Origin: Chondrus crispus
Taxonomy: Eukaryota > Rhodophyta > Florideophyceae > Gigartinales > Gigartinaceae
Direction: 5' to 3'
DNA: 64,000 nt
Assembly (NCBI RefSeq): GCF_000350225.1
Contig: NW_005179233.1
Span: 15,135-79,134 of the forward strand
This document shows positions 10,282-19,263 of this stretch, in pieces; within the stretch, counting starts at the first letter, position 1, and each line of letters starts with the position of its first letter. The notes under the pieces were generated by a model. That model saw only the letters and a list, made by a program, of their open reading frames with translations. It had not been told where the DNA came from and did no database searches. The position numbers and the translations under genes were made by a program.

Positions 10282-12324
10282 ATGTTGCATGCCCTTGATG
10301 GATCTCTGGGAAACCTTGTCCGAAGTGATGCTTTGAAATGGATCTTTGTTGGTGGCAAAGGTGGCGTCGGAAAGACGACAACATCGTGCTCTTTGGCTGT
10401 AGCCCTCTCTGCGACAAGAGGTTCAGTTCTCTTGGTGTCAACCGATCCCGCTCACAACCTCTCTGATGCCTTTTCACAAAAGTTCACGGGTGAACCGACT
10501 CGTGTGAACGGCTTTGATAATCTTGATGCCATGGAGGTAGAACCAACCTCTCATCCGGGCTTGCCTGCAAATGCTGAGCCACCGAGTGAGCTTGTGCAGG
10601 CACTGGGAGGTTCTGACGCTGCTTCCGCAATGCTTGGTGACGTGGGTAACGCAATACCTGGTATAGACGAAGCGATGGCTTTCGGCACGTTGATGAAAAG
10701 CGTCCGTGAGATGGAGTACGACGTCGTAATATTCGACACGGCCCCAACTGGTCATACAATGCGTTTGTTGGGTTTCCCAGGTCTACTAGAGAAAGGGTTA
10801 GGGCTATTTCGCGGATTAATGGATCGCTTTGGACCGATGGCAAGTACATTTGCCTCATCAATGAATATACCAGGTCTAGATGTACAAGAAATGGCATCGA
10901 ATATCGAATCCATGCTAGAGGTTACAAGAGAGGTATCGGCTACGTTCGCTGATTCTTCAAAATGCACGTTTGTTTGCGTTTGCATTCCTGAGTTTCTCAG
11001 TGTTTTTGAAACTGAGCGTCTGGTCCAAGAAGTTGGAAAGTTTGGCATATCCGTGAACAATATTGTGGTCAACCAAATCATCCGACCGGAAGATATAGCC
11101 GAAAAAGACGATGCGGAGTCCTTGTATAACGCGCGGCTTGCAATGCAAAGAAAATATATGGAACAAATTGTGGAGCTTTATGGCGAGGACTTTCACATTA
11201 CTGCCATGCCGTTGCTCTCTGGTGAGGTGCGCGGAAAGGAGCGTCTGATTGAATATTCGGATCTCATGTTGGTCGAAAAGAAGGAGTTTACTGAAGGAAT
11301 TGAAGGAATGAATGACATAGGGGAATACGAAGGAAGCCTGAAGAATCTAGTCGACGACAGAAAACTGCGGTGGATTTTCGTGGGTGGTAAGGGAGGCGTC
11401 GGAAAGACAACAACAAGCAGTTCACTGGGTGCCGCTTTGGAGAAGAACGGAAAAAAAGTACTGCTGGTCTCCACTGATCCCGCGCACAACCTCTCTGATG
11501 CATTTTCGCAGAAGATTTCAAGCGGGACCGACCCCACAAAAATAAAGGGGTTCAATGGACTTTATGCTCTGGAAGTCAATGCCACAGAGGCGGCCGAAGA
11601 TTTCGTCACGAAGCTATCTGAAACAACTGAAGGCCTCTCGGCAAACGGCGGAGCCACGGACCTACTCCCAGTAGAAACCGTCCGTCAACTTCTTTCTTCG
11701 GTGCCTGGTATTGACGAGGCAGTGTCCTTCTCACAGATTGCCAAGCTTGCGAAATCCATGGATTTTGATTCTATTGTTTTCGATACAGCCCCGACGGGCC
11801 ATACGTTACGCTTGCTGCAGTTTCCCACGGTTGCCAGCAAAGCTTTAGCACGGATCGATGAGATGAAAAGGAGCCTGACTCCTATGTTATCAATGTTGAC
11901 AAATGGAGACCCAACGATGCAAGCGAAAGTTCGCGAAGCAGAAGCCCAGCTCGAGTCGGGGCGGAAAGGGCTGGAAGAAGTCACGAAGATTCTTGTTGAC
12001 GACGAAATCACAACATTCGTTTGCGTTGCCATTGCTGAATTTTTATCCGTATACGAAACTGAACGTCTCGTGCAGGAGCTGTGCACTATGAACATTAACG
12101 TGCGCAATGTATTGGTTAACCAGCTTATGAGACCGAAACAAGCGGATATCATAGGCATTTTGAAAAGTCGGTCAAGCATGCAGCGCAAGTACCTTGACCA
12201 GATCGACGAGCTATACCCTCGAGAAGAATTTCATATCACGTACATGCCGTTGTTGCCAATGGAGGTTCGTGGTGTTGAGGCATTACGAAAATATGGACAG
12301 CTAGCCATCACTGGTGCTCCATAG
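10282..12324 (+). CDS. Tandem double-domain GET3/ArsA-type ATPase
   Basis: 680 residues made of two GET3/TRC40 units in one chain. Each half has the deviant Walker A GGKGGVGKTTTS (about residues 24-35 and 368-379 from the chosen Met), a switch motif LLVSTDPAHNLSDAF and the DTAPTGHT..LL motif. GET3 proteins capture tail-anchored membrane proteins and deliver them to a target membrane; usual GET3 is one unit that forms a zinc-linked homodimer. Here both halves lack the CxxC zinc-clip: the equivalent places read RPEDIAEKDDAESLYNARLA and RPKQADIIGILKSRSSM. Fusion would make the clip unnecessary, because the two halves are already tethered. The frame extends to an ATG at 10252, but ATG 10282 gives an N-terminus that fits the family better. 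No transit peptide is evident. Bacterial-type arsenite ArsA is also two-domain, but the long DTAPTGHT context and lack of arsenite cysteines favour the GET3 branch. Confidence 0.9.
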   Translation: MLHALDGSLGNLVRSDALKWIFVGGKGGVGKTTTSCSLAVALSATRGSVLLVSTDPAHNLSDAFSQKFTGEPTRVNGFDNLDAMEVEPTSHPGLPANAEPPSELVQALGGSDAASAMLGDVGNAIPGIDEAMAFGTLMKSVREMEYDVVIFDTAPTGHTMRLLGFPGLLEKGLGLFRGLMDRFGPMASTFASSMNIPGLDVQEMASNIESMLEVTREVSATFADSSKCTFVCVCIPEFLSVFETERLVQEVGKFGISVNNIVVNQIIRPEDIAEKDDAESLYNARLAMQRKYMEQIVELYGEDFHITAMPLLSGEVRGKERLIEYSDLMLVEKKEFTEGIEGMNDIGEYEGSLKNLVDDRKLRWIFVGGKGGVGKTTTSSSLGAALEKNGKKVLLVSTDPAHNLSDAFSQKISSGTDPTKIKGFNGLYALEVNATEAAEDFVTKLSETTEGLSANGGATDLLPVETVRQLLSSVPGIDEAVSFSQIAKLAKSMDFDSIVFDTAPTGHTLRLLQFPTVASKALARIDEMKRSLTPMLSMLTNGDPTMQAKVREAEAQLESGRKGLEEVTKILVDDEITTFVCVAIAEFLSVYETERLVQELCTMNINVRNVLVNQLMRPKQADIIGILKSRSSMQRKYLDQIDELYPREEFHITYMPLLPMEVRGVEALRKYGQLAITGAP

Positions 12325-12431
12325 TGTAGTGTTGCATAACTGACGATATTAGCTTTGATTTAAACAGTTAACATCAGTTGGAAATGAATGTACTGCCTGC
12401 AGTCTTGAACTTCTCTTTGGTTATGGTATTC

Positions 12432-13529
12432 TCACATACTGTCATCACTATCGTCGTCATCACTGCCTAGGACGCGGCGCCCGCCTGCTTTTCTCCGTTT
12501 TGCAGAAACATCCATTGTCCTCGGTGGCGGGGCCCTTTTCGCACGCATCAAACGCTCGGCATCCAAACGCTCCGCCATCCTGCGTGCCTGGTCTTCCCCA
12601 CTGTCATCGTCAGACTCTCTTTCCAAGCTGGCTACTGTCAAAGGCCGTCTCGGTCGCATGTGCCTCTCGCGAGCTTGTCTCCGTTTTGCTTCTATTTTGG
12701 CACGCTCCCGCTGTCGTCTATTGTTTTCCACCTTGGCCTGTGCTTCTTGTTGCTCACCGGTATCGTCCATACATCGGAGCATTGTTCGCCCTTCTGGACG
12801 TTTACTCGCTGCTCTCATGGCTGCTCTAGCCATAGCTACTTTCGCTGTAGCGTCGGAGGTGGAGCTCGGCTGAACACGCATGACATTCTTGACACGTGAT
12901 TCACAGGTGTGGACGTCGGTTCCTTTTCGTAAGATAAAATGTCTTGACGCAACAGTGTCGGCGATCATCAAGAATTGCTGGGCACCGATCGACAAGGTTT
13001 TCGATCCATCTGACCACGTGATTACACGGGCATTCGATTCTAATACCTGGCTGAGTGCCAAGGGATCATTTTTGTTTTCTTTGACAAGCTGCAGTACTGT
13101 AGCGTGTGCGGAGCGGTCTCCTTGAACACCAGAAGGGAGGCGGTATAATATAGGATTCTGTTCTTGGGGTAAGCTGTTCAACTTTGTTGTGACGGCTGGT
13201 ATGAGTGTTATATTTGGGGGAAAGTGCAGCATGTCTATGGGCTCGTGACGGGCACCATCTATGCCTGCAGTTCTGTAGAACGAAGGCACGGCACGTGGCG
13301 GTGAGGGCTCGTGTTGTATGGGTTCTTTGGACGGCGAGCTGTCTCGTGAATCTCTCCGATCGGGTGACGGCGAGCGAGGCGGGGTAGGTACGCGCACAAC
13401 AGGCTGGGCTTGGTCGCTTTCGAAATCATCGTCCGATATATTAGCGATGTCATTCACAGCGGCGGTGGCAGCTGCGGAACGTGGGGCGCGGCGGATATCC
13501 ATGGAGTCATCGCTGGATTCGCCAGACAT
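12432..13529 (-). CDS. LEO1: LEO1, subunit of the PAF1 transcription elongation complex
   Basis: 365 residues from the preferred Met at 13529 (the frame continues to an ATG at 13610). The N-terminus is acidic and Ser/Pro-rich (MSGESSDDSMD, then ISDDDFESD). The core domain contains the LEO1 hallmark ARVITWSDGSKTLSIGAQQF at about residue 165, followed by FILRKGTDVHTCESRV. The C-terminus is a highly charged basic/acidic helix (RRQRERAKIEAKRRQARER) ending in GSDDDDSDDSM. LEO1 pairs with PAF1 within the PAF complex on RNA polymerase II and supports elongation and histone modification. Single exon; tail-to-tail with the GET3-like gene, with only about 107 bp between stop codons. Confidence 0.85.
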   Translation of the reverse strand: MSGESSDDSMDIRRAPRSAAATAAVNDIANISDDDFESDQAQPVVRVPTPPRSPSPDRRDSRDSSPSKEPIQHEPSPPRAVPSFYRTAGIDGARHEPIDMLHFPPNITLIPAVTTKLNSLPQEQNPILYRLPSGVQGDRSAHATVLQLVKENKNDPLALSQVLESNARVITWSDGSKTLSIGAQQFLMIADTVASRHFILRKGTDVHTCESRVKNVMRVQPSSTSDATAKVAMARAAMRAASKRPEGRTMLRCMDDTGEQQEAQAKVENNRRQRERAKIEAKRRQARERHMRPRRPLTVASLERESDDDSGEDQARRMAERLDAERLMRAKRAPPPRTMDVSAKRRKAGGRRVLGSDDDDSDDSM

Positions 13530-13958
13530 GTTGGTGTTGATGTGGGGATTACTTCTGTGAAAGTCACTGGAATGGGTTTGCGATGGTCTCCTGCTTGGAG
13601 ATGCCGTCAAGCGTAAGAAAGAGCGAGCTTCTGCAGATGGAGAGTCTCAGGCGTCAGGCTATGTTCGCCACCGACAAAAGGCGCCGAACTGCAGGCGGTG
13701 GTTTGCAAAAGGGGACGGGAAGACGAAGATTTCTTGATTTCAAAGGTTGTGTGAACTCATGGGCTAAGAAGCCGCTGGGGCACTGCGGCACAACGGCGGG
13801 AAACAGCTGTACTGGACAAATGTGCGCACGAAGGTGCTTTAATCTCATTGTTATTGTCCCTCCACATCACACGTATACAAGCTGTACACGAATGCCAGAG
13901 ACCGGCCTCCGACGCCGGTTTTACTCCTTGCGCCACACACATCATGCAATCTGGAGAA

Positions 13959-13978
13959 TGTACCCTTCGAAGGGTACA
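13959..13978. repeat. Perfect 20-bp palindrome TGTACCCTTC/GAAGGGTACA
   Basis: Self-complementary sequence. A near copy with one central base lies at 14053-14069 (GTACCCTT-G-AAGGGTAC). The same half-site appears elsewhere in the window at transposon ends and targets. Confidence 0.85.
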
Positions 13979-14154
13979 GTACGCTCCGGTACGCTTTTCC
14001 CCACTTTCTGTACAGCAGCGTACTGTACTGTACTGGAGCATTGCGGTGTGAAGTACCCTTGAAGGGTACAGGCTAGCAAAGGGTTACTGTGCGTATCTTG
14101 GGAGTTTTGTACTTTACAAATGCAAAGTGCATTCAGAACAGTATCAGAGGCCAT

Positions 14155-14202
14155 CCTGTACGGTAGTTTCTGTACAGTATTGTCCGGCTCCTACCGTACA
14201 GG
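14155..14202. repeat. Inverted repeat, 12-bp arms CCTGTACGGTAG
   Basis: Arms at 14155-14166 and 14191-14202 are perfect complements with a 24-base spacer. Confidence 0.8.
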
Positions 14203-14379
14203 TCAGGAAGGGATTGTCAGTAAGGCTCATATGAGTTAGGCTTCCCTCGGTACAAGGCGCGCCATTTCAGGGTGTCGCCAACATCGCACGTGGACACGTG
14301 CCAAAGCGTTATATTTCTGGCACGTACTGTTGACAGTAGTATGACATCATGCATAGTACGTATGTATTACATACTGATG

Positions 14380-14860
14380 AAGAGAGGATGGAAGCATTTG
14401 TTGAGGACCGTGTTATGGATGCGTTTAAAGAGGAGAGAAATTAAAAGAATAACCTGATAGAGATTGCGGAGCATTGTGAGGGTAACGGTGCTGATGTTTG
14501 TGCGGAATCGTCTCCAGCAACTACATCGATTTTAAGTATGTTTCCGGAGATTCAGGCTGTGGCGTTTAATTTCATTGTTCCGGAAGCAGGCCTATACCTT
14601 CAGAAAGGGGAGAGAGCACTTCTAGAAGCAAAGAGAACGTCTCGCGTTCTAGTGCTGGTGCTCGACAGCCTTTTGATCTCTCAAATCCTGTTAAAGACCG
14701 TAGGAAGAAGGTAAATGGAGCAAGGTTTCCCTTGGTACAAATTCTCCATTTTGGAAAGAATGTACCTTGCTCAGCAAACCTGCCTGTACCGCGTTTCTTG
14801 GATAATATTCTGCGAGGGGGCATGCTGTCGAATGCAAAGAACTTGTTATTTTAACTTGTT
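14380..14860 (+). other. Coding-like remnant, unrecognised
   Basis: A phase starting near 14380 reads EERMEAFVEDRVMDAFKEER and, further on, NNLIEIAEHCEGNGADVC. Another phase near 14660-14850 reads PFDLSNPVKDRRKKVNGARF and then PRFLDNILRGGMLSNAKNLL. The amino-acid mix looks protein-like but no frame is open throughout. It may be a decayed gene or element fragment; no family is recognised. Confidence 0.25.
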
Positions 14861-15067
14861 GCAATGGTACGGTGCCTGGGGACGAAGCCGATCAAGATTA
14901 ACACTACCACGTTCAGCTGCCCCCAGAATGACGTGATATCGAAAGACTACTCTGCGACACGGAAATTAGCCACTACAAAGGCATGCCGCATTGCGCCGAC
15001 TAAACAAGGCAACGGATACAACAGGAAAACTGACCACACAGACCCATTCTCATATATGCCAACCCCC

Positions 15068-17677
15068 TTAAGACTTGTACGAAATAGAACCCGGGATGAA
15101 CGGAGTTGCTTCGATGTCCCAGATTTGCTCCGCATACTCACGAATTGTGCGATCAGACGAGAACTTGCCCATTCGAGCAACAGACACAATTGTTTTCTTG
15201 ATCCAAGCCGTTTTATCCTTGAAAGCCTCGTCAATGCGGTCCATCGCGTCCATGTACGAAGAGAAATCACGCGTGACAAGGTAGTAATCGTTGTATGGTT
15301 GCAACGAGTTCATGATCGGGCCGCTACTATCCGAGCCGCAGTACATGTTGCTCTGAATCTGGTTCATTGCCTCGGATAGACGATCGTCGCGAACCTTGTA
15401 TTCACCGTACTTGAGCTGATTACGAGCATGGTCAATTTCAGGCGTGTGGAGACCAAAGACAAACATATTCTCCTCACCAACCTCCTCTCGAATCTCAATA
15501 TTGGCGCCATCCATAGTACCCACAATAAGTCCACCGTTCATGACAAACTTCATGTTCGATGTGCCCGATGCTTCCATGCCGGCCGTTGAGATGTGTTGAG
15601 ACACATCGTTGGCCGGGATGATTGTCTCGGCAAGAGTGACATTATAGTTCGGCAAGAAGAACACCTTGAGAAGATCTCCAATTTCGCTGTCATTGTTAAC
15701 GACATCCGAAACACCATTAATCAGACGGATGAAGTGCTTAGCCTGCACATAAGAGGCAGCGGCCTTGCCACCAATAACAACAACCTTCGGCACGACACCC
15801 TTGCGCTCTTCCGGAGACATTTTCTTGATCTTATTGTAGCGGACGATGACACCAATAATGTTGAGGAGCTGACGCTTGTATTCGTGAATACGTTTGATTT
15901 GAATGTCAAAGAGCGCGTTGCAGTTGACTTCAACCCCTGAGACCTTCTTGATGGTGGCAGCGAGTCGCTTCTTGTTCTCCAGTTTAGACTCTGCAAACTC
16001 CCGCTGCAAGTCTGCATTGTTGACATACTGCTCAAGTCCCTTTGCAAGATCGAAATTGACAACCCACTCGTCAGTTTCGATCCATCGAGAAATGATGGCG
16101 GACAAAGATGGGTTCGCTTGCTGCACCCAGCGCCGCGGGGTGACACCATTAGTCATATTGAGGATCCTGTATCCATCCTTGGCAAAGTCCGGGAACAAGC
16201 GAGTCGAGACGAGACCAGAATGGATCGCAGCCACACCATTCACAGTGTGAGAGCCGACAACGGCGAGCTGGGCCATGCGGACCATCTTCGGGTGACCGTC
16301 CTCGATGATACTCATCCTCTGGAGCTTGTGGCCATCGTTCGGGTACTTGCGAGCAGTTTCCTCAAGATGGCGACGATTAATCTCGAAAATTATTTGCATG
16401 TGGCGTGGCAAAAGCTTCACCATGAGAGAGACAGACCATTTCTCAAGAGCCTCCGGAAGCACCGTATGGTTGGTGTACGAAAAGACCTTCTTGACCGTCT
16501 CCCAAGACGCTGTCCATCCCATACCCTCGACATCCATGAGAAGGCGCATGAGTTCAACGACACCAATGGTGGGGTGAGTATCGTTGAGCTGGATGGCAAC
16601 TTTGGTGTGTAATTCGGTGAGCGGGCGGCTGACCTTTTTGAAGCGACGAAGAACATCCTGAAGGGTGGCCGAGACAAAGAAAAATTGCTGCTTCAGGCGC
16701 AACTCCTTTCCAGCGTCGGTAGAATCATTCGGGTAGAGGACCGATGAAATCTTCTCAGAAGCCTCCTTCGCGGAGACGGCGCCATAGTAGTCACCTCTCG
16801 AGAAGGAAGTGAGATCAAACTCTTTGGCCGGCTGGGCGCTCCAGAGACGGAGATTGAGGGTGTTGTAGGTGTCATAACCCGGAATGGGGGAATCGTAAGC
16901 GACGGCGCGGACAATCTCGCCACCAGTGAGCTTGAAGCCATGGCCTGTGGATTCGACATGTCCATAAAAGCGGACTGGGTAGGTGACATCCAGGCGCTCA
17001 ATCTCCCAGGGGTTGCCGTAGGTGAGCCAGTAGTCGGGGATCTCAATCTGGTGACCATTATGGATGCGTTGCTCAAACATACCATACTTGTAACGGATGC
17101 CATAGCCCCAGGCCGGGTAGTTGAGGGTAGCCAGAGAATCCATGAAGCAAGCAGCCAGACGACCGAGACCGCCGTTGCCTAGACCCGGGTCACGTTCCTC
17201 GGTGGCGATATCCTCCATCTTGAAGCCGATACCAGTCAAGGCGTCGGTAAACTGATTATGAATACCAATATTCATTAGGGCGTTGGTCAAGTAGCGACCC
17301 ATGAGAAACTCCAGACTGAGATAGTATACCCTCTTGACATCCCTCTCCGTAAAGTACTGCTGGGTATCATTCCAGCTTTCGATGAGACGGTCACGAACCG
17401 AAAGAGCGGTAGCCTGGTACGCGCCAAAATTGTCAAAGTTGTAGCGGGTACGTGCAAGAGTGTACTCGACATGGTTAACGATTTGACGCTGGATGGCGGG
17501 GACGTCACGGGCGAGGTACTGGGACATCAAGGAGGACAGAAGCTTGTTCCGCTTCTCATTGGAGGCAGAATCGGGGCCATCCTGGGGCGTGGTGTGGCCC
17601 GTGACAGAGTAGCGGCTCTCCGGGGCGGATATGGTGCCATGGACAAGATCGCGGAACGAAGAGGTGCGTGCCTTCAT
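15068..17677 (-). CDS. Alpha-glucan (glycogen/floridean starch) phosphorylase
   Basis: 869 residues from the preferred ATG at 17677; the frame runs on to 18022, but the extra 115 residues are low-complexity and unlike the family. GT35 phosphorylases release glucose-1-phosphate from alpha-1,4-glucan using phosphate and PLP. The PLP-binding signature EASGTSNMKFVMNGGL is present with the Schiff-base Lys at about residue 710. Other family blocks are YYLSLEFLMGRYLTNALMN, RDPGLGNGGLGRLAACFMD, YGIRYKYGMFEQ, QLNDTHPTIGVVELMR and FDIQIKRIHEYKRQLLN. Length matches glycogen/cytosolic phosphorylases and there is no large insertion like that of plant plastid L-type enzymes. With no clear transit peptide after the chosen start, a cytosolic enzyme acting on floridean starch is inferred. 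Single exon. Confidence 0.95.
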   Translation of the reverse strand: MKARTSSFRDLVHGTISAPESRYSVTGHTTPQDGPDSASNEKRNKLLSSLMSQYLARDVPAIQRQIVNHVEYTLARTRYNFDNFGAYQATALSVRDRLIESWNDTQQYFTERDVKRVYYLSLEFLMGRYLTNALMNIGIHNQFTDALTGIGFKMEDIATEERDPGLGNGGLGRLAACFMDSLATLNYPAWGYGIRYKYGMFEQRIHNGHQIEIPDYWLTYGNPWEIERLDVTYPVRFYGHVESTGHGFKLTGGEIVRAVAYDSPIPGYDTYNTLNLRLWSAQPAKEFDLTSFSRGDYYGAVSAKEASEKISSVLYPNDSTDAGKELRLKQQFFFVSATLQDVLRRFKKVSRPLTELHTKVAIQLNDTHPTIGVVELMRLLMDVEGMGWTASWETVKKVFSYTNHTVLPEALEKWSVSLMVKLLPRHMQIIFEINRRHLEETARKYPNDGHKLQRMSIIEDGHPKMVRMAQLAVVGSHTVNGVAAIHSGLVSTRLFPDFAKDGYRILNMTNGVTPRRWVQQANPSLSAIISRWIETDEWVVNFDLAKGLEQYVNNADLQREFAESKLENKKRLAATIKKVSGVEVNCNALFDIQIKRIHEYKRQLLNIIGVIVRYNKIKKMSPEERKGVVPKVVVIGGKAAASYVQAKHFIRLINGVSDVVNNDSEIGDLLKVFFLPNYNVTLAETIIPANDVSQHISTAGMEASGTSNMKFVMNGGLIVGTMDGANIEIREEVGEENMFVFGLHTPEIDHARNQLKYGEYKVRDDRLSEAMNQIQSNMYCGSDSSGPIMNSLQPYNDYYLVTRDFSSYMDAMDRIDEAFKDKTAWIKKTIVSVARMGKFSSDRTIREYAEQIWDIEATPFIPGSISYKS

Positions 17678-18138
17678 GACGGGGGGAAGAAGAAAGGTCA
17701 GGCAGGGGGCCCGGACGGATGGGAGAGAGAGAGAGGGAAGGCGTGGGACGGGGATCGGGGCTGTTCGTGACCGCAAGCGGAGGATGGTACTTGATGGGCC
17801 GGAGCAGTGTGAGACAGTGGAGGAAGTGGAAGGTGGTACGTGGGGAGGTTTAAAAATGAAAAAATGAAGAATGGCGGCTTGTTGTGGGGAGTGCCAAGCG
17901 GGGGAGAGGAATGAGCTGTGGGCGTGAGCGGGAGGGACATGCTTGCTGGGTGATGCATTTCCGCGACTAGAGATCCACTGCCAGGGGAATCGAAGGCTTG
18001 CGGCTGCGAGACACGCTCCCAAGATTTGTCAGAATATCAAACATGCCCAGGAGGCGGTTGGCGAGATTCTTGAGTCCTGAGAGCGCCGCTCATTGGCTGC
18101 AGTCGGCGGTGGAGAGCCAGTCGGGTTCCGCCGGCCGT

Positions 18139-18220
18139 CCGGTAGAGGGTCAAGTGCTAGGGCTTGCACCAATCGCAGCCCGGTAGAGCGTCAAGTGCTA
18201 GGGCCTGCACCAATCGCAGC
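18139..18220. repeat. 41-bp tandem duplication containing a CCAAT box
   Basis: Two copies (18139-18179 and 18180-18220) differ at about two positions. Each ends GCACCAATCGCAGC. They lie about 460 bp upstream of the phosphorylase start, so a duplicated promoter element is possible but unproven. Confidence 0.7.
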
Positions 18221-18770
18221 GCCGGGTGCGTACGACGGGTCCATTTGGCGCCGCTGCATCGGGCCGAGCGCATGTGGAGGAAATCGGTACCGCCGGTCGG
18301 CGAGACGCACCGCGGCTGCCCCGTAAACATTTTTGATTGCACATGTGGGCCGCCCCCTCGCTCGTCTTAGTCTGTACCTGGTCGCTGTAAGGTATTGGGT
18401 TCCAGAGGTGTTGCAAAAAAAGAGCACATCCTTCCTCGTTGTTGCGCCGCAACAACGCACAAGATCTTTTCCGAGAAAAAGCGCGCTGTGCACTCTCACG
18501 CAGACGTTAGCATCAGGGATCCGGCTGGTCTGACGAGGGGCGGCCCACTACAACTATGCTGCATGCTACAGTACAATACTGTAGAGTTCCTGGCCAGTAG
18601 ACAGCTGACTGTGTTTTGCACAGTGCAAAATATCTTATGCCGCAGTTCGTGAGGACGCATGTGCCACTTTGTCATATACTGTATCTACACAAGGCCAAGC
18701 GTGCGGCCAGGAAAGCCTCACCAGAATGGTCAAGTAAATAGTACGCCACGTGGGCTCCAGTACCCTCGGT

Positions 18771-18795
18771 ACAGTACAGTACAGTACAGTGTATG
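18771..18795. repeat. Short GTACA microsatellite
   Basis: About five tandem AGTAC units (GGTACAGTACAGTACAGTAC). Confidence 0.75.
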
Positions 18796-19263
18796 GTTCT
18801 CTCTCCGACTCTCCGCGTAAGGTAGGGTTGTCGGTTGCCACGTCGCCGTTTTCTGTCATGTGTCCCACCTTGGGATTCCAGAACGGGAACTTGAAAGAAG
18901 GGACCAACATGTAGCTTTACTTCTACGTACCGCAGTGATACCGTACCCTTAGAGCACCCCTAGTGGTTGAGTAAATGAATAAATTTTTGATTTTTGGAGA
19001 TAGATTTGGTCACGAGCAACTCTACATCCGAATATCGCAAATAGTCTAGGCTATACTATTCAAAGTTCAACGTCAAAACAGGCCCTCACTGATTTTACTG
19101 GAGCCTATGCTAATATGTGCAACGACACTATATGCAGGACAAACGCAATTAGCATAAACTAATTATTTAAATATATTACAATAGTGCAGGCTACACTATT
19201 ACCTCGTTTACTGAATGGGCCAATCAAATCACGAGCAACATACCTCGTCGACAGTTATTCTCT

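Larger units (their letters stand above)
13530..15067. other. Intergenic with palindromes and a decayed coding-like stretch
   Basis: Holds three short palindromes (listed separately) and, at about 14380-14860, a stretch that alternates between long open phases in two frames. The space lies upstream of LEO1 and downstream of the phosphorylase gene. Confidence 0.5.
17678..18948. other. Upstream region of the phosphorylase gene, no other gene
   Basis: Probably contains the phosphorylase promoter and 5' leader. It holds a 41-bp duplication with CCAAT and an AGTAC-type microsatellite at about 18770-18795. Short frames here look random. Confidence 0.4.

Noticed and set aside
17678-18022. 115-residue N-terminal extension of the phosphorylase frame
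   Set aside because: Low-complexity Ser/Pro sequence not typical of the family; ATG at 17677 gives the usual length. A targeting role cannot be fully excluded.
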